Shown piece after piece: positions 1 to 16,000 of a stretch of 64,000 bases of DNA. The notes beneath the pieces are model-generated. The model saw only the letters and a list, made by a program, of their open reading frames with translations. It did not search any database and had not been told where the DNA came from. Position 1 is the stretch's first letter. Each line of letters starts with the position of its first letter. The DNA is taken from the NCBI RefSeq assembly GCF_954871325.1, contig NC_088779.1:8868846-8932845 (forward strand), read 5' to 3'. This DNA is from Gordionus sp. m RMFG-2023 (lineage: Eukaryota > Nematomorpha > Gordioida > Chordodea > Parachordodidae). The position numbers and the translations under genes are program-made.

Positions 1-406
1 AGTTGATAATGTCAAATGTTGTAAATTAAGAATTGAAATACAACGGCCAAGGAGAGGAAGACGGAAATATTTGCTTTTAAAATAAGGATCTAATAAAAAT
101 AAAATCTATTTTTTTTTCATGAAAGGGATTTTTGAGGATAATAATTCTTCCTCTTTCCTTCTTTTGGCATATTTAAGGGACCATTTTGGGGATTAAACGG
201 TGTCAGATTTTTATCAATTTTTTTTAGATTTGAATTACCTTATTTTTTTGCTAATTTAAAATTTGGATTACTTTTTGAACACGTTCCAAAATATATTGGA
301 TACATCATTAATTATATGTGTATGCTTAGAAAAACCTGGCAATAAAAGGCTAATTTTATTTTTTAATATTAAACTCTTAACTTGATTTTTAAAAATAATT
401 TTGTAG

Positions 407-1029
407 GAATACCAGGAACTTTCGGATAAATTAGTCAATTTCAGGGGTCAAGAAATGGTTTTGATGGATAAGATCAATAACGGCGATAGCGCGTCTTTTT
501 TTCCCACGATCGACCTTGAGGCGGATGAATTTATCTTACGACCTATTTTGGGGAAAAACGCCTTGAATATTACTAACCGACAACAAGAGCTAAACACAAG
601 CGAAATTGACTACTGTTGCGGGAAGGACATCTATAATGCAAACAGCTCCAATTCTAACCACCTTGATACGAACGTACAGTCAAGTCACGATATAATACCT
701 ATTCTTAATATCGAAGATGAATCGAATGGCTTAACCCATATTAAAGATAAGAACAATGCCGATGTTACAAATGATACCAACATTATCGTAACCCATAAAA
801 ATCCGGAGAGAGGGGACCATGACCTAAATACGAAAACTAAATTAACCGGGGAAAATTTGGAGAAGAGTAATAAACCCGGAAAACCTTTTATACGTGTGCA
901 TTTGCCTAATCATCAAAGGACCACGCTGCCCTACAAGCCAGGCACTCAAGTCAGGGAAGCGCTCAGGAAAGCGTTGGCATTCAGAAATTTAACTCCCGAA
1001 CGATGCCTCATTTACAATTATAGAACTAA
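407..1029 (+). CDS. RAF: RAF exon: pre-RBD segment and start of the Ras-binding domain
   Basis: Acceptor TTGTAG at 401-406, donor GTGAGT at 1030. The first residues (EYQELSDKL) match the region before the B-Raf RBD. About 140 polar, Asn-rich residues follow, then the RBD beta hairpin starting [10 protein letters not shown] with basic residues ([11 protein letters not shown]) expected to contact Ras. The domain is split by the intron at 1030-2120. Confidence 0.9.
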
Positions 1030-4000
1030 GTGAGTTGTAGGGGGGGGGGGTCTTTATATTTTTTTACTGTTTTTAATATTCCCAAAAAAGTGGTTTTGGT
1101 TTGAAGAATTAATATTTTCAAAGAAAAGGCCAGATGGAAAGAATGTGAGGAAATTGTCAAGGAATTTTAATCACGGTTTATTCCAAAGCCATTAGTTAAT
1201 TAAATACGTCCTAGGTTATATGATATTTTATTAAGGGAAAAAACACCTAAACGTTATAGTGCTTCTTGATTGAGCGTTAATGTTTAAAATACACTTGTAT
1301 GCTTAAATTAAAAATTGTTTTTTTAAAAATATTATAAAATATTTTTAACTTATTTCTATTTTGCGCTTGTACGTAATTTAAGTAATTTATATTCATTTGG
1401 TTCACTTCTTTAACGCTCCGTTTAAAACGCAATTGTTAAAATTCTGCTTTAACGCTTAACCGTTTTAAACGCAGCGTTAAAGAAATGGACCCTGCCAGAA
1501 ACCTAGATCGAAATTTTATAGTGGATGATACCAGTTTCACTAAAAGACATTCAGGTACATATCCGATCCCACCTAACCCCGATTATTTGGACCGGACCTT
1601 GATTTAAAAAGGTTTTAATTAGAACTCAGTCAGATTTAAAAAAAATTTTTAATGCCATGTTCTGATTCGTCTTATTTTGCAAACAGAAGTTTTGCGGTCT
1701 ATATAGCTTCCTCTAAACAGCCTTAATGAGGAAGACGCTATTTAGATTTACAAGGTAAAGCGTGACACTTTCCAAACCAAAATATTTAATTAAATGTTCG
1801 TTTAAAACAAGCTAAAATAGGGTGCCCTAGTTAAATAGGCTTATCCTGGGTTAGGTTAAATAGAAAAAAGGTAAAACATAAGAAGAACCAAGACAGGGCC
1901 ACCCTAAGACTTTTATAAGTCATTTATTTCCCTCTAGTGCTTATAATAATTTTTCCCTTTTCCTTGAAAAATATTTTTTCTCCATTTTCGGATTCGGATA
2001 TTTGAAAAAAAGTTCGGGTCGGATAAAATATGTCGAGTATCCATATAAAATTAAGCTTTTAAAAATTTCAGTAGGTTATCCTTAACAAGAATATAACGCC
2101 CGTTACTTTATTTTATAAAGGGAAACTATACCCTGGGACACGGACATTAGTTCTCTCGAAGGCCAGGAACTTACCGTTCAAATAATAGATGAATTCAGAT
2201 TTTCGACGTCCATCACCCACAATTTGGTAACAAATACATTAAACAAATTATTTATATGTGACCTGCAAGCAGTGCCCTGAAAAATAATTTTTTCGCTGCC
2301 CGACTTTATAAAAAAAATTTCTGTCCTAGCCCAAGCACAAACTTTTTGTTTTAACTCGATTAATTATTTTGGAATTTGAAGTTTAAATATTATAAATTAA
2401 AAATTAAATATGATTCTGATTCTGATTGACATTTCGTTGATCACAAAATGATTATTGAACGTATTACTAATATTTAATTGTATGGTCATGCTTCGGATCG
2501 GGCTACCTTTTACAGCTCGAACCAAGCCCTTCGGGTAACCTATACAGGCCTCAACCTGCACGCCTAACCCGTTTTTGTAATTGAAATTGAATTTTTTGAA
2601 ACCCGAGCTGGGCTGGTAAATAAAAGGTTCAATGAATCCGTACTGGGCCTCTAAATGGGTACACTTATACGGTCGCGGATTTATATACTATGTAAAAAAT
2701 TTAATAATCCTTCGAAATATATTTCTACTACATTTATTGCAAAATTTTTCCATATTACAATCAACATATATACAATTTACTAAATACGCTGATTACACGC
2801 GATTTGACCTTAAAACATCGTCTCCCCCAACCCCATTCCCTCGTAAATAACATTTTAAAAAAAATTTGATCGAATCTTACAAATGATTAGAAACATGATC
2901 TTTTATCACATTGGGAGAAACATAAAACAGTTCATAAAAATGTCCATATTTCAATAATAAAACGTATAAAGCACGAATACATTTCACATTCATAACATAA
3001 AACTTATAATGATTATTATTAAATTTTTTTTATTAAAATAGGATTTATTAATGATTGTTTGTTTTATCTCACCTTAACATTTTTTAAAAAGTTACTTACG
3101 AAGTCTTGCAGTGAGGAGGATACACTTTAAAATATGGAAATTATTCGGTATTTAACAAGTAATCAGACGATAAAAAAATTATGTGTATGTGTCAAAATAT
3201 CTAAATCTTTGGAAACGATATTTTTCCAACCTCGATTTTTTTTAGTTTGTTATCACTTATGCCCTTGAACTCTATGGTAATGGCCTTAATCTTGCAAACT
3301 TTATTATCACATGAATCTATACAAAACCATAAGTAAGAATAACACGCCTAAGCATCATACATAGATTGATTAATATAAAAAAACTCCTCAATTAAAAAAG
3401 AATCACGTGAATTATACCAGTGACCTTTTCCGCTTAATATAAAATGTAATCAATTTTACATCCATTAAGAAATAGCCATTTATAATAAAAATATTATTTT
3501 TAGTATAATATTAGTTTGACTTTGGCTTTATAACTTATAAAAAATACGTCCTAATCATCTGATTTTATAAATCGTGTTGTTGTTTTGATTTCGTATGTTT
3601 CACCTGATCTAGCTATACGGTCAATCAGCCAATCACGCGTTTTAAAAGTTATTATAACTACCAAATTTATCTAGCCATTAGGGACAAGGACTCGTGATTC
3701 ATTAAATGAGTTCGCTACTTTATAATGAAAAAATTATTTACATTTGGTTAATATCGGAGATGCACATTATCAGTATGTGTCCATTATTTAATGTATCGGT
3801 GATACTTTTTATTTTTTGTCGCTACAAAATTATTAAACTCTAAAGGTTATTTGAATAACCCTTAGGTGCAAGCTTAAAAAAAATTATATTTTAGTTTTTT
3901 CAAATTAAGCATAAAAAAGATATTAATTTTTTAAGAATATTATAATCATTTTAAAAAGTTATTTGTTCCCTTATGCTTTCCTTTCCCTGTTTTTTATATT

Positions 4001-7000
4001 GATTATTTTTTTAAAACTTTTTCGTTCTCTTATAATAATTAATAATTTTATTATACTCTACATTTTCCTGGCTGGCGCTTTTCTATAACAACACTACGCT
4101 AATTAAAATTTAAAAGGTTCGCTAACAGTTATAAAAAGTTTTTTGGTTATAGTATTTATTTATACCAAATTTTTCTTAAATATAAATATTTAAAACTCAA
4201 AAAAATGTAAATTGAATTTATTAGGAAGATCACACTATAACAAAGTATAATGGGAAATCAGTTGGGTTTTCTTTCACTTTGGATCCGATGGACTGCGTCC
4301 ATATATATTTCAATTTTTGAATCCTTTATTTAATTGCGTACATTATTAATACTATGTCCAGATATAACCTTATATGTAATATATATTATTAAATTGAATA
4401 TTACATATTTTGTCTTTATTAATATATTAAACAACGGGTTGAAAACGGCCCATAATTATATAGATTCGGATAGCTCCTTTTAGCTATTTGATATAAAGGT
4501 TCAAAGGTGACGACTTAAATATCTATGGGGGGGGGGGGGGGGACTTAAATTATTTTTAATGTTTTTGAAATTTTTTCTAATTGTTAAGTTGTAATTTTTA
4601 ATTTTTTTGTTGCAGAATGGTAAATGTTTTATGGTTATATTATAAGAGAGGGTGAAATGGTCTTAAATGATGTACTCTCATTTTAAATGGAGCGAAATAT
4701 TTCCATACGTTTGGAAGAATCTTGATCAATCTATCATTAATATTATGAAATTAATTTTTGCAGTAATATTAAAAGAATTTGGTCCCACCTTAATGCGTGA
4801 CTTGCCCAATGTACTTAGAATAATCTAGATTCTTACAAGTTTGTTTTTAACCCAATCTTTCCACAAAAGTTAGACACTCCGCCATAACACTGATCTCTGC
4901 TTTCTCTATTTTTCAAAGTAATTATTAACTTTGATTACCCAATAAATATTTCAGAATTTTTAAAAATTTTAAATAATTCATTATATTTTAAAAAAATCCC
5001 GCATAACAAAAATATGGTGATACCTACTTTTTAAGGATATATTCATCCACGATTATCAAATATAATGCAGCCGATTTTATAAGTTTGGCAAGTTTTTTTT
5101 GTAATTCACAAGGCAGTATTATGGGAATTTCATTACTTATATAATTATTACGAATCAATTCTTTTGATTTAAAACTATCATCAGCTCTAAACTTCACACA
5201 ATCCGAATTTTAGTTCTTTATGTGGCGCTAACGTCAACCCTTTAATTGCGATATAATGATTAGATGATGTTATTTTAATCAATGATATGTTTCGTTTTTT
5301 CATGTTTCGTAATTTTGCTTGGGAAATCGTCGTGCGAAAGGTAGTCCCTTCATAATGGAAGAATCTTCATAAATTTTTAACCTCTTGAGTGACATTTTCC
5401 ACTTGCAAATTCATTGTGAGCGAAGACATTTAATACTCTTCTATCACCATTTATAGATGGCAAAGAGCCTTTTTCATAGATTTATTAAATGTATTTTATC
5501 ATTACCTTTATGATTCAAAGAAAGAAAGAATCAAAGATTTTGCCAGATCTATCATTGTTAAATTAAATCTTTCAATGCACGCCTCTGAGCCATCTAATTC
5601 AATGAGAATGTTCTAGAATATTGTACTTGTTAAATTGCTTTTAAAAATACTTCTTTTTTTTATGGAATAGACAAAATACGGATTGTAGATGTAAAGGTAC
5701 TCTCTTCATTTTCAGATATGTAATTGAGAATTGATTTTTTTTTTAAATAAACGCATAATTATATATTTTATAACTTTTTTTTCTATGAGGGTTGAGCACC
5801 AATAATAAATTTTTTAAAATCTATAACGCGTTGTCATGTGACTAACTGTGGTTATTGGGGTTAGAGACAATGTGTCTTGTTAAATCGTTCAAATATATTA
5901 CACAGAAGAAAAAAAATAATTATTCTCCTAACGAAACACTTCTAAAAATAATTTCTCAAGGTGAGAAAAACTTTCTTCACTATCTCGTTTTGCGAAGTTT
6001 GCCACAAGGTGTTGTTTCACGGGTTCCGATGCCTAACATGCGGTTTCAGGTTTCACCAAAAATGTGGTTCCTTTATTCCCCCCTTCTGCGAGCCCGTTCA
6101 ATTCGACAAGGAATTTTACAAAAAGTTAGTAACACACTTAAAAATATATATTATTTTCTTATGCCTACTTCTTCTTTCTTTAGAAAAAATTGAGTTTTTT
6201 GCTATAATTTATATTTTATATATTTTTTTTAAAGATTTCTTCTAACCGACTCGGGCATGATGCACTCTCACCCACATTCTTCTACCTTATCATCGGCCTT
6301 GATCTTGGACGGTTTAGCCCCACCCTTCAATCACCAAAATCAGTCCCACGAATTCGACGTTAACGCCTATTACTACTTGACAATGATGCACAAGAACGAT
6401 AATTTTAGAAAAAATGACGCCACGAATTCTGGCTATAAAAATGCCATCGATTTTCCTTTTACTCCACCTCCTTACATGAATCACTTGACTAGTAAAAATT
6501 ACTAATTAATAAAAACCTATTTATGCCATTTTTGTTCCCTTTCCTTTTAATAAAAACGTTCATCATCTGTAGGGTTAGCATAGATCGTAATATTTTCATG
6601 AAAAACGATTTATTTGATTAAATCCTAATTTTAAAAACGTGAATAGATTTAAATCATAATTTTTATTCGATAATACTATCGATTCAAAAATAACGTTCCA
6701 AGAAGTTAGTATGTTTTATGAGAACCCAGAAATATTATTAAACCTCTACCTGATAATTTTTTATAAAAATCCGGTTCGGTCCGATTTTTAAAATTATTCT
6801 GATAATTCAGGAAAAAAAATCATATAATGTATGTTTATATTATTAATTTTCTTCTAATATTTTCCATTTGCCCTTGAAACATCTTACGAAATTATTCAGA
6901 ATAATGAAATTTTAAAAATTCCCGCGCCGGTTCATAAATGATTAAAATAAAAATATGGCCCAGGTTTGAATTTTTTAATTTCGGTCCGGTTTGGACCTAA

Positions 7001-10000
7001 AAATGAAATATTTTTAATCCAAGCCGAGAGGTCTTGATATTTATCATGTATAGTTTTTTTTGAAGGTTATATTAAAATGAAAGTATATTAAAATGAACTT
7101 AAATTAAAATGAAAGTAAATTATAATGAAAGTAAATTAATTTGGAATTATCTTTAATATGAAAGTAAAAAAATTGAAAATAAATTAAATTGAAAATCTCT
7201 TTACCTTTATTAATTAAATATTTTCTTGGTCTATTCTTTATTAATTAAATTTTTTCTTGGTCTATTCTATAATTTAAGAATCTCTATTAATTATATAATT
7301 TCTTGGTTTCTTTATTAATTCAATATTTTCTTCGTATCTTCAATAATTTACAAATCGTAAAATTTTCTTCTTTTTTAAACAAAAACAAATTAATGAATAT
7401 TCCTTTCCTTAGTTGCCACTGTATTCCTTTTCACAAAAATAAACAAAATACATGGCTAACAACAGGTTCATAATATATATATATTATAATACAATTAATT
7501 TTATCATTTTAATACAATTATAAATAATAATTTAAAATATTACAACATGGATTTGATATAAGACGGACGCGTCAATGTTTTCATTGTAGAAGGTGGGGAC
7601 ATGTAAAGATTCAGTGTCAAGGGAAAAGATTTAGGAATAGAAAGAAAAGAATACAAGGAATTAAAACAGATTCTAGAAAGTTTCAATTTGAAAGGTATCC
7701 TTTAGGTGTCAAGGATAGATGTACAGAAATTGCCAATAAAGTGAATATAAGATCAGAGAAAAGGACATTAGCGGGTATGACTAAAGATAAAGATATATGG
7801 ATACAGAAGGAAGAAGAGGAATTATTGGGTGAAATGAGAGATGAATTGGAGATTGGGTATATCATGAGTCATATAGAAGAAATGGCATTATTAGAAGAAG
7901 AAGATTGAAAAAGATTATATACAATAAGCCTCAATAGTGTGAACGTGTTGTAATATTTTAAATTATTATTTATAATTGTATTAAAATGATAAAATTAATT
8001 GTATTATAATATATATATATTATGAACCTGTTGTTAGCCATGTATTTTGTTTATTTTTGTGAAAAGGAATACAGTGGCAACTAAGGAAAGGAATATTCAT
8101 TAATTTGTTTTTGTTTAAAAAAGAAGAAAATTTTACGATTTGTAAATTATTGAAGATACGAAGAAAATATTGAATTAATAAAGAAACCAAGAAATTATAT
8201 AATTAATAGAGATTCTTAAATTATAGAATAGACCAAGAAAATATTTAATTAATAAAGGTAAAGAGATTTTCAATTTAATTTATTTTCAATTTAATTTTAC
8301 TTTCATATTAAAGATACTTCCATATTAATTTACTTTCATTATAATTTACTTTCATTTTAATTTAAGTTCATTTTAATATACTTTCATTTTAATTTAAGTT
8401 CATTTTAATAACCACCTTCCTTGAAGCCTTATTTATTTTAAACGAATACTTTTATTTGAAAGCCGAACCCCATCTAAAACGCAAGACCTCCAATTATCAG
8501 CAACAAGGCACAAAAAAATCTCAGCCCACGAACTATTACCCTCAAAACATCGTTTCAAATATAATGTCTAATAAAAAATCGAGCCATGAAAAGGGTCCCA
8601 TATCCTTAAGCCCCAGGGAAAGGTCGACTTCTGCTCCCAACGTTAATTTACACATGGTGGGTCGCCAAACGGAATCAATTTTATCGGCTCTTAACGAAGT
8701 TAAGTCAGGTTCTAAGTCCTCATCCAATCATCAAGTGAGAAATTTTATTTCGATCATTCATATATCTTTTTTTGCATTGTTATTTAGTTATTAATTTATA
8801 AAGGTTTTGTCATATTCAATCAAAACAAAATAATTTTATTAATAAATATTAATATTAAAAAATTACAAACAAACTTACACTTGGACACCTAACAATAAAA
8901 AAGCGTTATGACTTTTTTTAGCATATGCCTTACATTTTAACTTATTTTTGATTTCCTATTTTTTGTGGTATCTTTATATATTTTTTTATTACATAGGATT
9001 ATTCTTATATCTTCAATTTCAACACCTACACCGGTGGACAATACGTCCCTTACTCGTCCCTAGCAAAATCAAGTAATATAATCAGTTATTCCTAAATTAT
9101 CATTGAAACCTGGGTAAGTTTATTTTTAGAGCTGTGCCAATCCACCCGATCCGATATCCTGCCAAAATTAATCCGGTAACTAATACCGGTTAGCCGATCG
9201 GTTTTGAGGAAATGTCGTAAAATATTGGATAGGTTAAAAAAATTAATTTTAATTTGTAGATCGGCACAGCCCTACTTATTTTACATATTTAAAATGATTA
9301 TTAGTTAAGTTTCAAATGATTACTTTAGAAACGATGTTTATTATTCAACGACATGCTCATATAATTTTATTGGTTAAATTTTATTGGTTAAATTTTATTT
9401 ACCGAATAAAAAGTTGAGAATTATTCTGAGAACTTGGTTATAAAATAGAAAGCAAGGTTTAGAAATATAAAATTTATTTTAAAATGTATTAATCTTATCG
9501 ATATTATTTTTTTTGGTTTTGGTTTGTTAACATTGTAAAAATTTAAGCATCTGAGCTTAGTCGAGAGTACATTTCTCTTAGAACCAGAACCAACTGGAAG
9601 CAGACTCTTCTTTTAAAATATATAGGAACCGGAGTCAGAATTTCTTGAAATTTCCAAGGATCTGAAATATTTCAAACAAAAGTATTATAAAATTTATAGG
9701 TGTATATTATATTTCATAATTACCTCGGCCATCCTTTCCTTCCTTACCCTTATCTCATGAAATCCCGTCTCGCGCTTTTAGACAAATCCCCTACCATCTT
9801 ACCCGCACAAACTTCTCATATACCGTATCCATCTACCACCAATTCGTCGTCTTCGAGTTCATCTCAGCGCACAAATAACGCGAATACTTTGCCTTCTCCG
9901 AAAATTAACTCGTCCATCTATCTAATTCCCAGTTCGGCCTCTCCGCTGACCCCCCATCTATCCTCTTCTAAAAACGTCGCGAATATTTTATCCAACATTT

Positions 10001-13000
10001 CAAATGTTAACCCCGTGACCAATGTCAGTTCAAACGGCTCGAAATTTCATATCACAAATATTAATACGAATGCCACTAACTACAACCCCATTGCTATCAA
10101 TAGCCATTCCCTCAATCTCAACCACAAGCTGTCTAATCTGAAACACACTCTTTTTACCAACCTTCCCAGCCTGCTTACCCGCAATGCGACTCAACATGCC
10201 AATCATCACAATCAGGCAGTTACGGACGTCATCAATCCAGTTAATTCGACAGGCGGATTTTATCATAGTGCTCACACGTCTCCCGCTGCTAGATGTGATA
10301 GGTTAAAAAAATATATATAAATAAATATTTACTGTTAGGTATTTTCTAGATTCAGGGCTGGTGTTGAAGTACTCTAGTAGCTTATTTTTAAAGGTTACCA
10401 TTTAAGTAGTTTGATGGAACAAAGAAAAACAGTTATCAATTTTAATAAAAAAGTTTTCAATATAGGAAAATGTTAAATAAAATTTATCGATTGTCGTGTC
10501 ACTCGTCATCTATCACCTAATCTATGCGATTTGACTATCATTTAACTCATTAGATAATCGGTTGATATTTCCATCACAGATTTAAGTAAAATTTGGCTAA
10601 TTATAATGTATGTCGTCAGACTATAAATATCATTTATTAAACCTCGACTAAATTTTTATTATACATCCCTATCCATAGGCGTAGCCTGGGGGGCAAGGGG
10701 AAATTTCTCCCCCCCCTCTTCAGAAATTTATCACTTTTTGTGAATATCATTTTAAGCTAATACAAAATATCCCCCTTAGTCCTCCCCCCACTCCCTGATC
10801 CCCAAAAATGTATGCATATATCATAAACAATAATTTGAAAGAAAGAATATAAAAGTTTATTTATTTTTATAAATCTATTCATCATAATTTATATATTTTT
10901 GGAAAAAAGCATTTATATATAAAAAAAGTGAACCAAAAATGATTTCTTAGAATTGGAATATAAACCAAAGATAAGTCTTAAGACAAAAGTGCAATGTATT
11001 ATAATTATTAATAATAGATCCATAAAATTAATTAATAATATATATATCAAATATAATTTTTATAAAATGAGTAATTTTAATTTATTTATTAGTAAAATAT
11101 AATTATAAAACTATTGATAAAATTAAATCATAAATTAAATAAAAAAATTAAAGCTCAATACAAACAGTGGAATATTATATGTCGTAGATTTACAGTATAT
11201 TTAATAATCAAGTAATTTTTACCAATATAGCGAATTATATATTTTACAGAAAACTATTAAATATTGATAAGGACATCAGAAAATAGCTTTTAAAGACATT
11301 GTGGGATGAATAATATGAAGATTAATTATTAATATCATTTTTAAGATAAACAGATGGCGTTAAAAATTGAATGCAAATTGTTGCTATATTTATTATCAAG
11401 AGCATTGATTAGTAAAATTTGTTAAAATATTAACGGTAATATATTCTCTAACTGTCAAAGTAAAAGTGGAATTTTACCTAGTATTTTGTAACTAATTCTA
11501 TATAATAGAGGAATATCAACTATATGTCTACTTACTTTTTATAAATAAATTCCATATACTTGTCTGGAATAAATTATTACCATGCTTTTATATTAATGTA
11601 TATACAAATTATTTATTATATTTTATATAAACTAATTAAAATATATTTCAGATTTGTTCCAGGCTTATTTTTTTTTATTAAAGTTAACCTCCTATCTTGT
11701 AAAAATATTTTATGGCTATATATAAACTAAGGTAACCCGGCCTAAGGCCCGCCTAAAAAGGAGTCTGGGGGCCAAGCCTTCAGTAATTTTTTATTCCCCC
11801 CCCCTTAAGAAAATTCTGGCTACGCCTATGTCCCTATCCCATATCAGAAGATTATATATAACCCATCTCATAGCCTATCTTCATCCAAGAATTTGGCTTC
11901 AAAAAAAAGTGATAGGTTATTTTTTGAATAGAGTACTTTTGCAGCATTACGCCGAATCCATTTACGCCAGTGACGCAATGTGTGAAGAGCACTACCAAAA
12001 TATGATTCTTAAGAGCCCCATATTATTTTTAAAAAAAATTATGGAAAAAACCGTAGTATACCAAATTGCATTACACTGAGCAACGATAGTATTCCTATTA
12101 GGTTTGAGACAATAGGATTGCACTAGAGGAAAAAATGAAATCCATGTTCTTGACTTGGAATAACAAAGCTTTTTTGTGCATTGCTAGAACCCTACTCGAA
12201 ATTTTATGGTTAACGATTCTGCAAAGGTCACTTTAAAATTTTTTTTATCAGCATCACTATCAAGATGGGAAATATTATTAGAAATTAAAAGATGACATTA
12301 TTGAAAGATTCTTTGTATATAAATTAGTGGGAAATTTGAGTTGAATATCTTAAGCCAATCATTTTACAATTTTGGAGAAATATATTTTCCTTTCCGTTGT
12401 ACGAAATCATGACGAAAATACAACAAACCCAGTTTCGACAAAAATATTGTTTCTGAGCTGTGGAGATCAATAAAAATGTAAATTATTAATTTATATAATA
12501 ATAAGTAGGACATTTATTACCGAAATCTTCAGGCCTAAGCCATATTCTTCTGGCTAAAATATTAAGTTATCCGTTTAACAACACTATCCTTAACAAAATT
12601 TAAAAAAATAGCTGAATGTATCAAATTTATTTGGATTTTTTTGAATCATTTGAGTAAAAGTGGCTGCTAAATTAGCTATTAAAATTGACCTTTGGTCAAA
12701 ATGTCCCAAAAGCTTAACAATTCGAAAAAAGTATATTCGACTACGATTGTTATGATGACCCTACTATTGATTCCAAAGAAAAATTAAAACTGAAACCATA
12801 TTTCATCACATAGGTGCTGCAAAAATTAAACTGAAGATAAATTCCCATCTTGCAATCACATTTTTCAATGTTTTTCCCATCCATCCACAAATATTTAAAA
12901 TAGTAAGTTAATATGAAAAGAAGAACTTTTGGGAAATGCAATTTAAAGTAAATTTAACTTTAAAATAAAAACACTAATGACAAAAAAAGAAATTTAGCAA

Positions 13001-16000
13001 ATTATATCACGAAGGAATTTGTTAATTTATCAGATGTTATTGATTCAAATATATCACCCAGTGAAATTTTATACTTTTGTTTGAAAAGAGGAAGGAAAAT
13101 TAGTTTGCGAGTTTTTTTTATACGTAGAGCGTCAGATTAGCCAGAGCTTGCACCTTTGCATGATGACCTGTTTGAGCATTATTATGCCACACGATCGGAA
13201 AATTATCATAATTTATACAAATTTAAAATAGTATTATATAATCTTATAAATTCATTCACTTTTATTTGGGGCTACATTACGCTCAGAGATTTTAAAGCTT
13301 CTACTTTTCGATACTCTTAATCAATTTTTCATGCAACTACCCTTAGTTATTATTTGTTAGGCAGTTTGGGACATTTACGTCAAAAATAGATTAGTTAACG
13401 AAAAGTTTGTTAATTTTTTTAAAGTATGGACCATTCTCTTATGGTGTTACATGTAAACAATAGTCGTTTTTAACCTATATCGCATGATTTTTTGATCAAT
13501 AATGTAACTATAAAAAATGGTTGCATAATGTACATAGAATACGTTAATTTTAGTGGCGTGAAATTTCATCTCCATTTGTCGTTTAAACGAACTTAGATTT
13601 AAATATTGTTATGCAATTTCCCGGCCAGATTTTTAGGTGGGCCAGGCCGCGCAGATGCAGATATGTGCTACTACTACCGAACAGTTAGACCAAGAACATA
13701 TTTTATTTTGCCAAGACATTTTATTTATTTTTTAAAATATTAGGCCACGTTTCTTTGAATTCGAAACGTCTCTTCAACCTGAAATAGCGAGGCCTCGAGC
13801 TAAGTCAGCTGATAATGGAACAGTTGGGAACGTGGGGGGCATGGCTCAAGTTAGTAAAATGTTTTAATAATAAAAATATATGTGTTAAAAGTTAGTTCAA
13901 TAGAATAATAGCAGGAACGGAAAATTATTGTTTCAATGTTCAATATTTTAAGCATCTTTTTTTTCAATCTCAAAATATATTTTAATTAACGTGTCAAGGA
14001 TTTTTTTAAAATTGTTTAATTTTACACATCAAGGATTGTTTTAAATGTTTAATTTTCGCATCTCTTACCCACATTAGTATTGTAGCTTGGGCATTTTGCT
14101 CATAGATGGCAGATAGGTTTGGACATCCATTAGCGGAATTTCAATGCTTACGTTGGAGATCTACCGAACCGTTCGGGTGGGACTGGGTCTGGCCTAATAT
14201 GTTTTTAAAAAATTCGGGCCGGTCCGGGCTCGAATTTTTTAAATTTAATATTATAATTTTGTGAAATAAATTTATATACAAAACAAAGCGGCAATATTAT
14301 ATATTTGTAGAATATTATTCTCACAATTAGAAATTTATTAAATTTTTCAATATTTAAATAAATTCTGACCGGGTCGGGTAAACAAATAATAGTTATTTTA
14401 ATTTCGGGTCAAGATTTTCGGGATAGATAAAAAAAAATTGTTCAAAATCAGGCCGGCCGGTCAAATTTTTTTCAACAAATTTGGGCCGGGCTTGAAAAAT
14501 TAGGCCCGATACTGATCACTAGCTTAACGTAATATTTATTTTGACTAAAATCTTAATTTAAGATTCAAATCGAGTCGGTTAACAACACTAATCTCCACCT
14601 TCACATTCATTTTGAAACTTGTCATATGTTAGTTTATAAGGTATGAGATTCCCACCATTATTTTGATCGTTAGATCACAATTCCGTGACGCTATCCAAAT
14701 TAAATTGGAAAATTATTTTTTGAAAAAAATATATATAAAAACGTCAATATAAAATGATGAAGACACATACTTTTTAAAACAATACATTATATAATATATT
14801 TTTTCATTATCGATGAAGACTTCTCATAATAACTTGAATCGGGCCAATAACCCTTCTACGACCATGGAATCAGCCATTTTGGAATGGGAAATCAAGGCAG
14901 ATGATATTTTGATAGGACCCAAGGTTGGTACCGGTTCGTTTGGTACGGTTTACAGAGGCAAATGGCATGGTTTTTTATATAAAAGAATACATATTTGATT
15001 ATATATTTTATAAGGTACAGTAATGACTACACATTAAAATTAAATGGTAACTTGATTTATTTTATGCAATACGAAATTATAACAGGTCCTGTTGCCATTA
15101 AAAGATTGAACGTCACTGATCCTACTCCTGAGCAGCTGGAAGCATTTAAAAACGAAGTTGCCGTCCTGAGGTATTTTTGTTAATTTTTTTTATGGATTTA
15201 GATGCTTTAGAATCTCACTAATAAAAGATTCATAAAATTTGATGAAATATTATATTGCCGAATTTAAAGATAAATAAGAATGGAAAGAGCAAAGAAAAAT
15301 TAAAAGTGAGATTAGAATGGAAAATAAACATTTAAACCATTTTTTTTAAAAAAAAATTTTCTCAGGAAAACAAGGCACGTGAATATATTGCTTTTCATGG
15401 GCTGCATCTTGGACCAAAGCGACCCTGACCTCTTGGCCATAGTAACTCAATGGTGCGAGGGAGCCACTCTTTACAAACATCTCCACATGGACGAGATCAG
15501 GTTTGAACCCGTACAAATCTTGGATATCTCGAGGCAAACGGCCCAAGGACTGGACTACCTTCACGCCAAATCCATCATTCATAGGTTGTTACTTTTGAAA
15601 AATAAGTGCTAAGTTGTTCATTAATCCTTATTTTTTTTTGTCTTCTAAACAATTCTAAGGATGGAAACCTTTTTATAAAAAATTAGGTTCTTATTAAGAT
15701 TTAAAAAAGGGTTTGGATTCAAACAGAGGTTTATTTTAAAAATTTTTTATAAAACTGTGGAAGGTAAGAACCCGGATCGAAGACCCACATTAAAAACTAA
15801 ACCGAATTGGACCTATTTTTTAAAGTTTTTTAAAGCACTTAAAACGTTCAATAAACATTTAATCGTGGGGCCGTTACGTTTCGATGATATGGCCTAAAAC
15901 ATTTCATATACACATAATATATTATTGGTGTATACATTTAAAAAAAAATCATGTGTATATTTTTTTAGGTTTGTGTCTATTCACGAATTTTTTACCTATC

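Larger units (their letters stand above)
10302..13743. other. RAF intron with transposon insertions, no gene
   Basis: 3.4 kb intron. Holds the hAT-type element at 10674-11830 and a half copy of the TAGTGTTG foldback MITE ending at 12586. The frames at 11828-12079 and 12750-12941 show no recognisable domain. Confidence 0.55.

Noticed and set aside
9700-9781. Extension of the RAF linker exon back to 9700
   Set aside because: The AG at 9699 leaves the wrong phase after exon 8997-9072 and gives a stop; the acceptor at 9782 fits the phase and has a strong pyrimidine tract.
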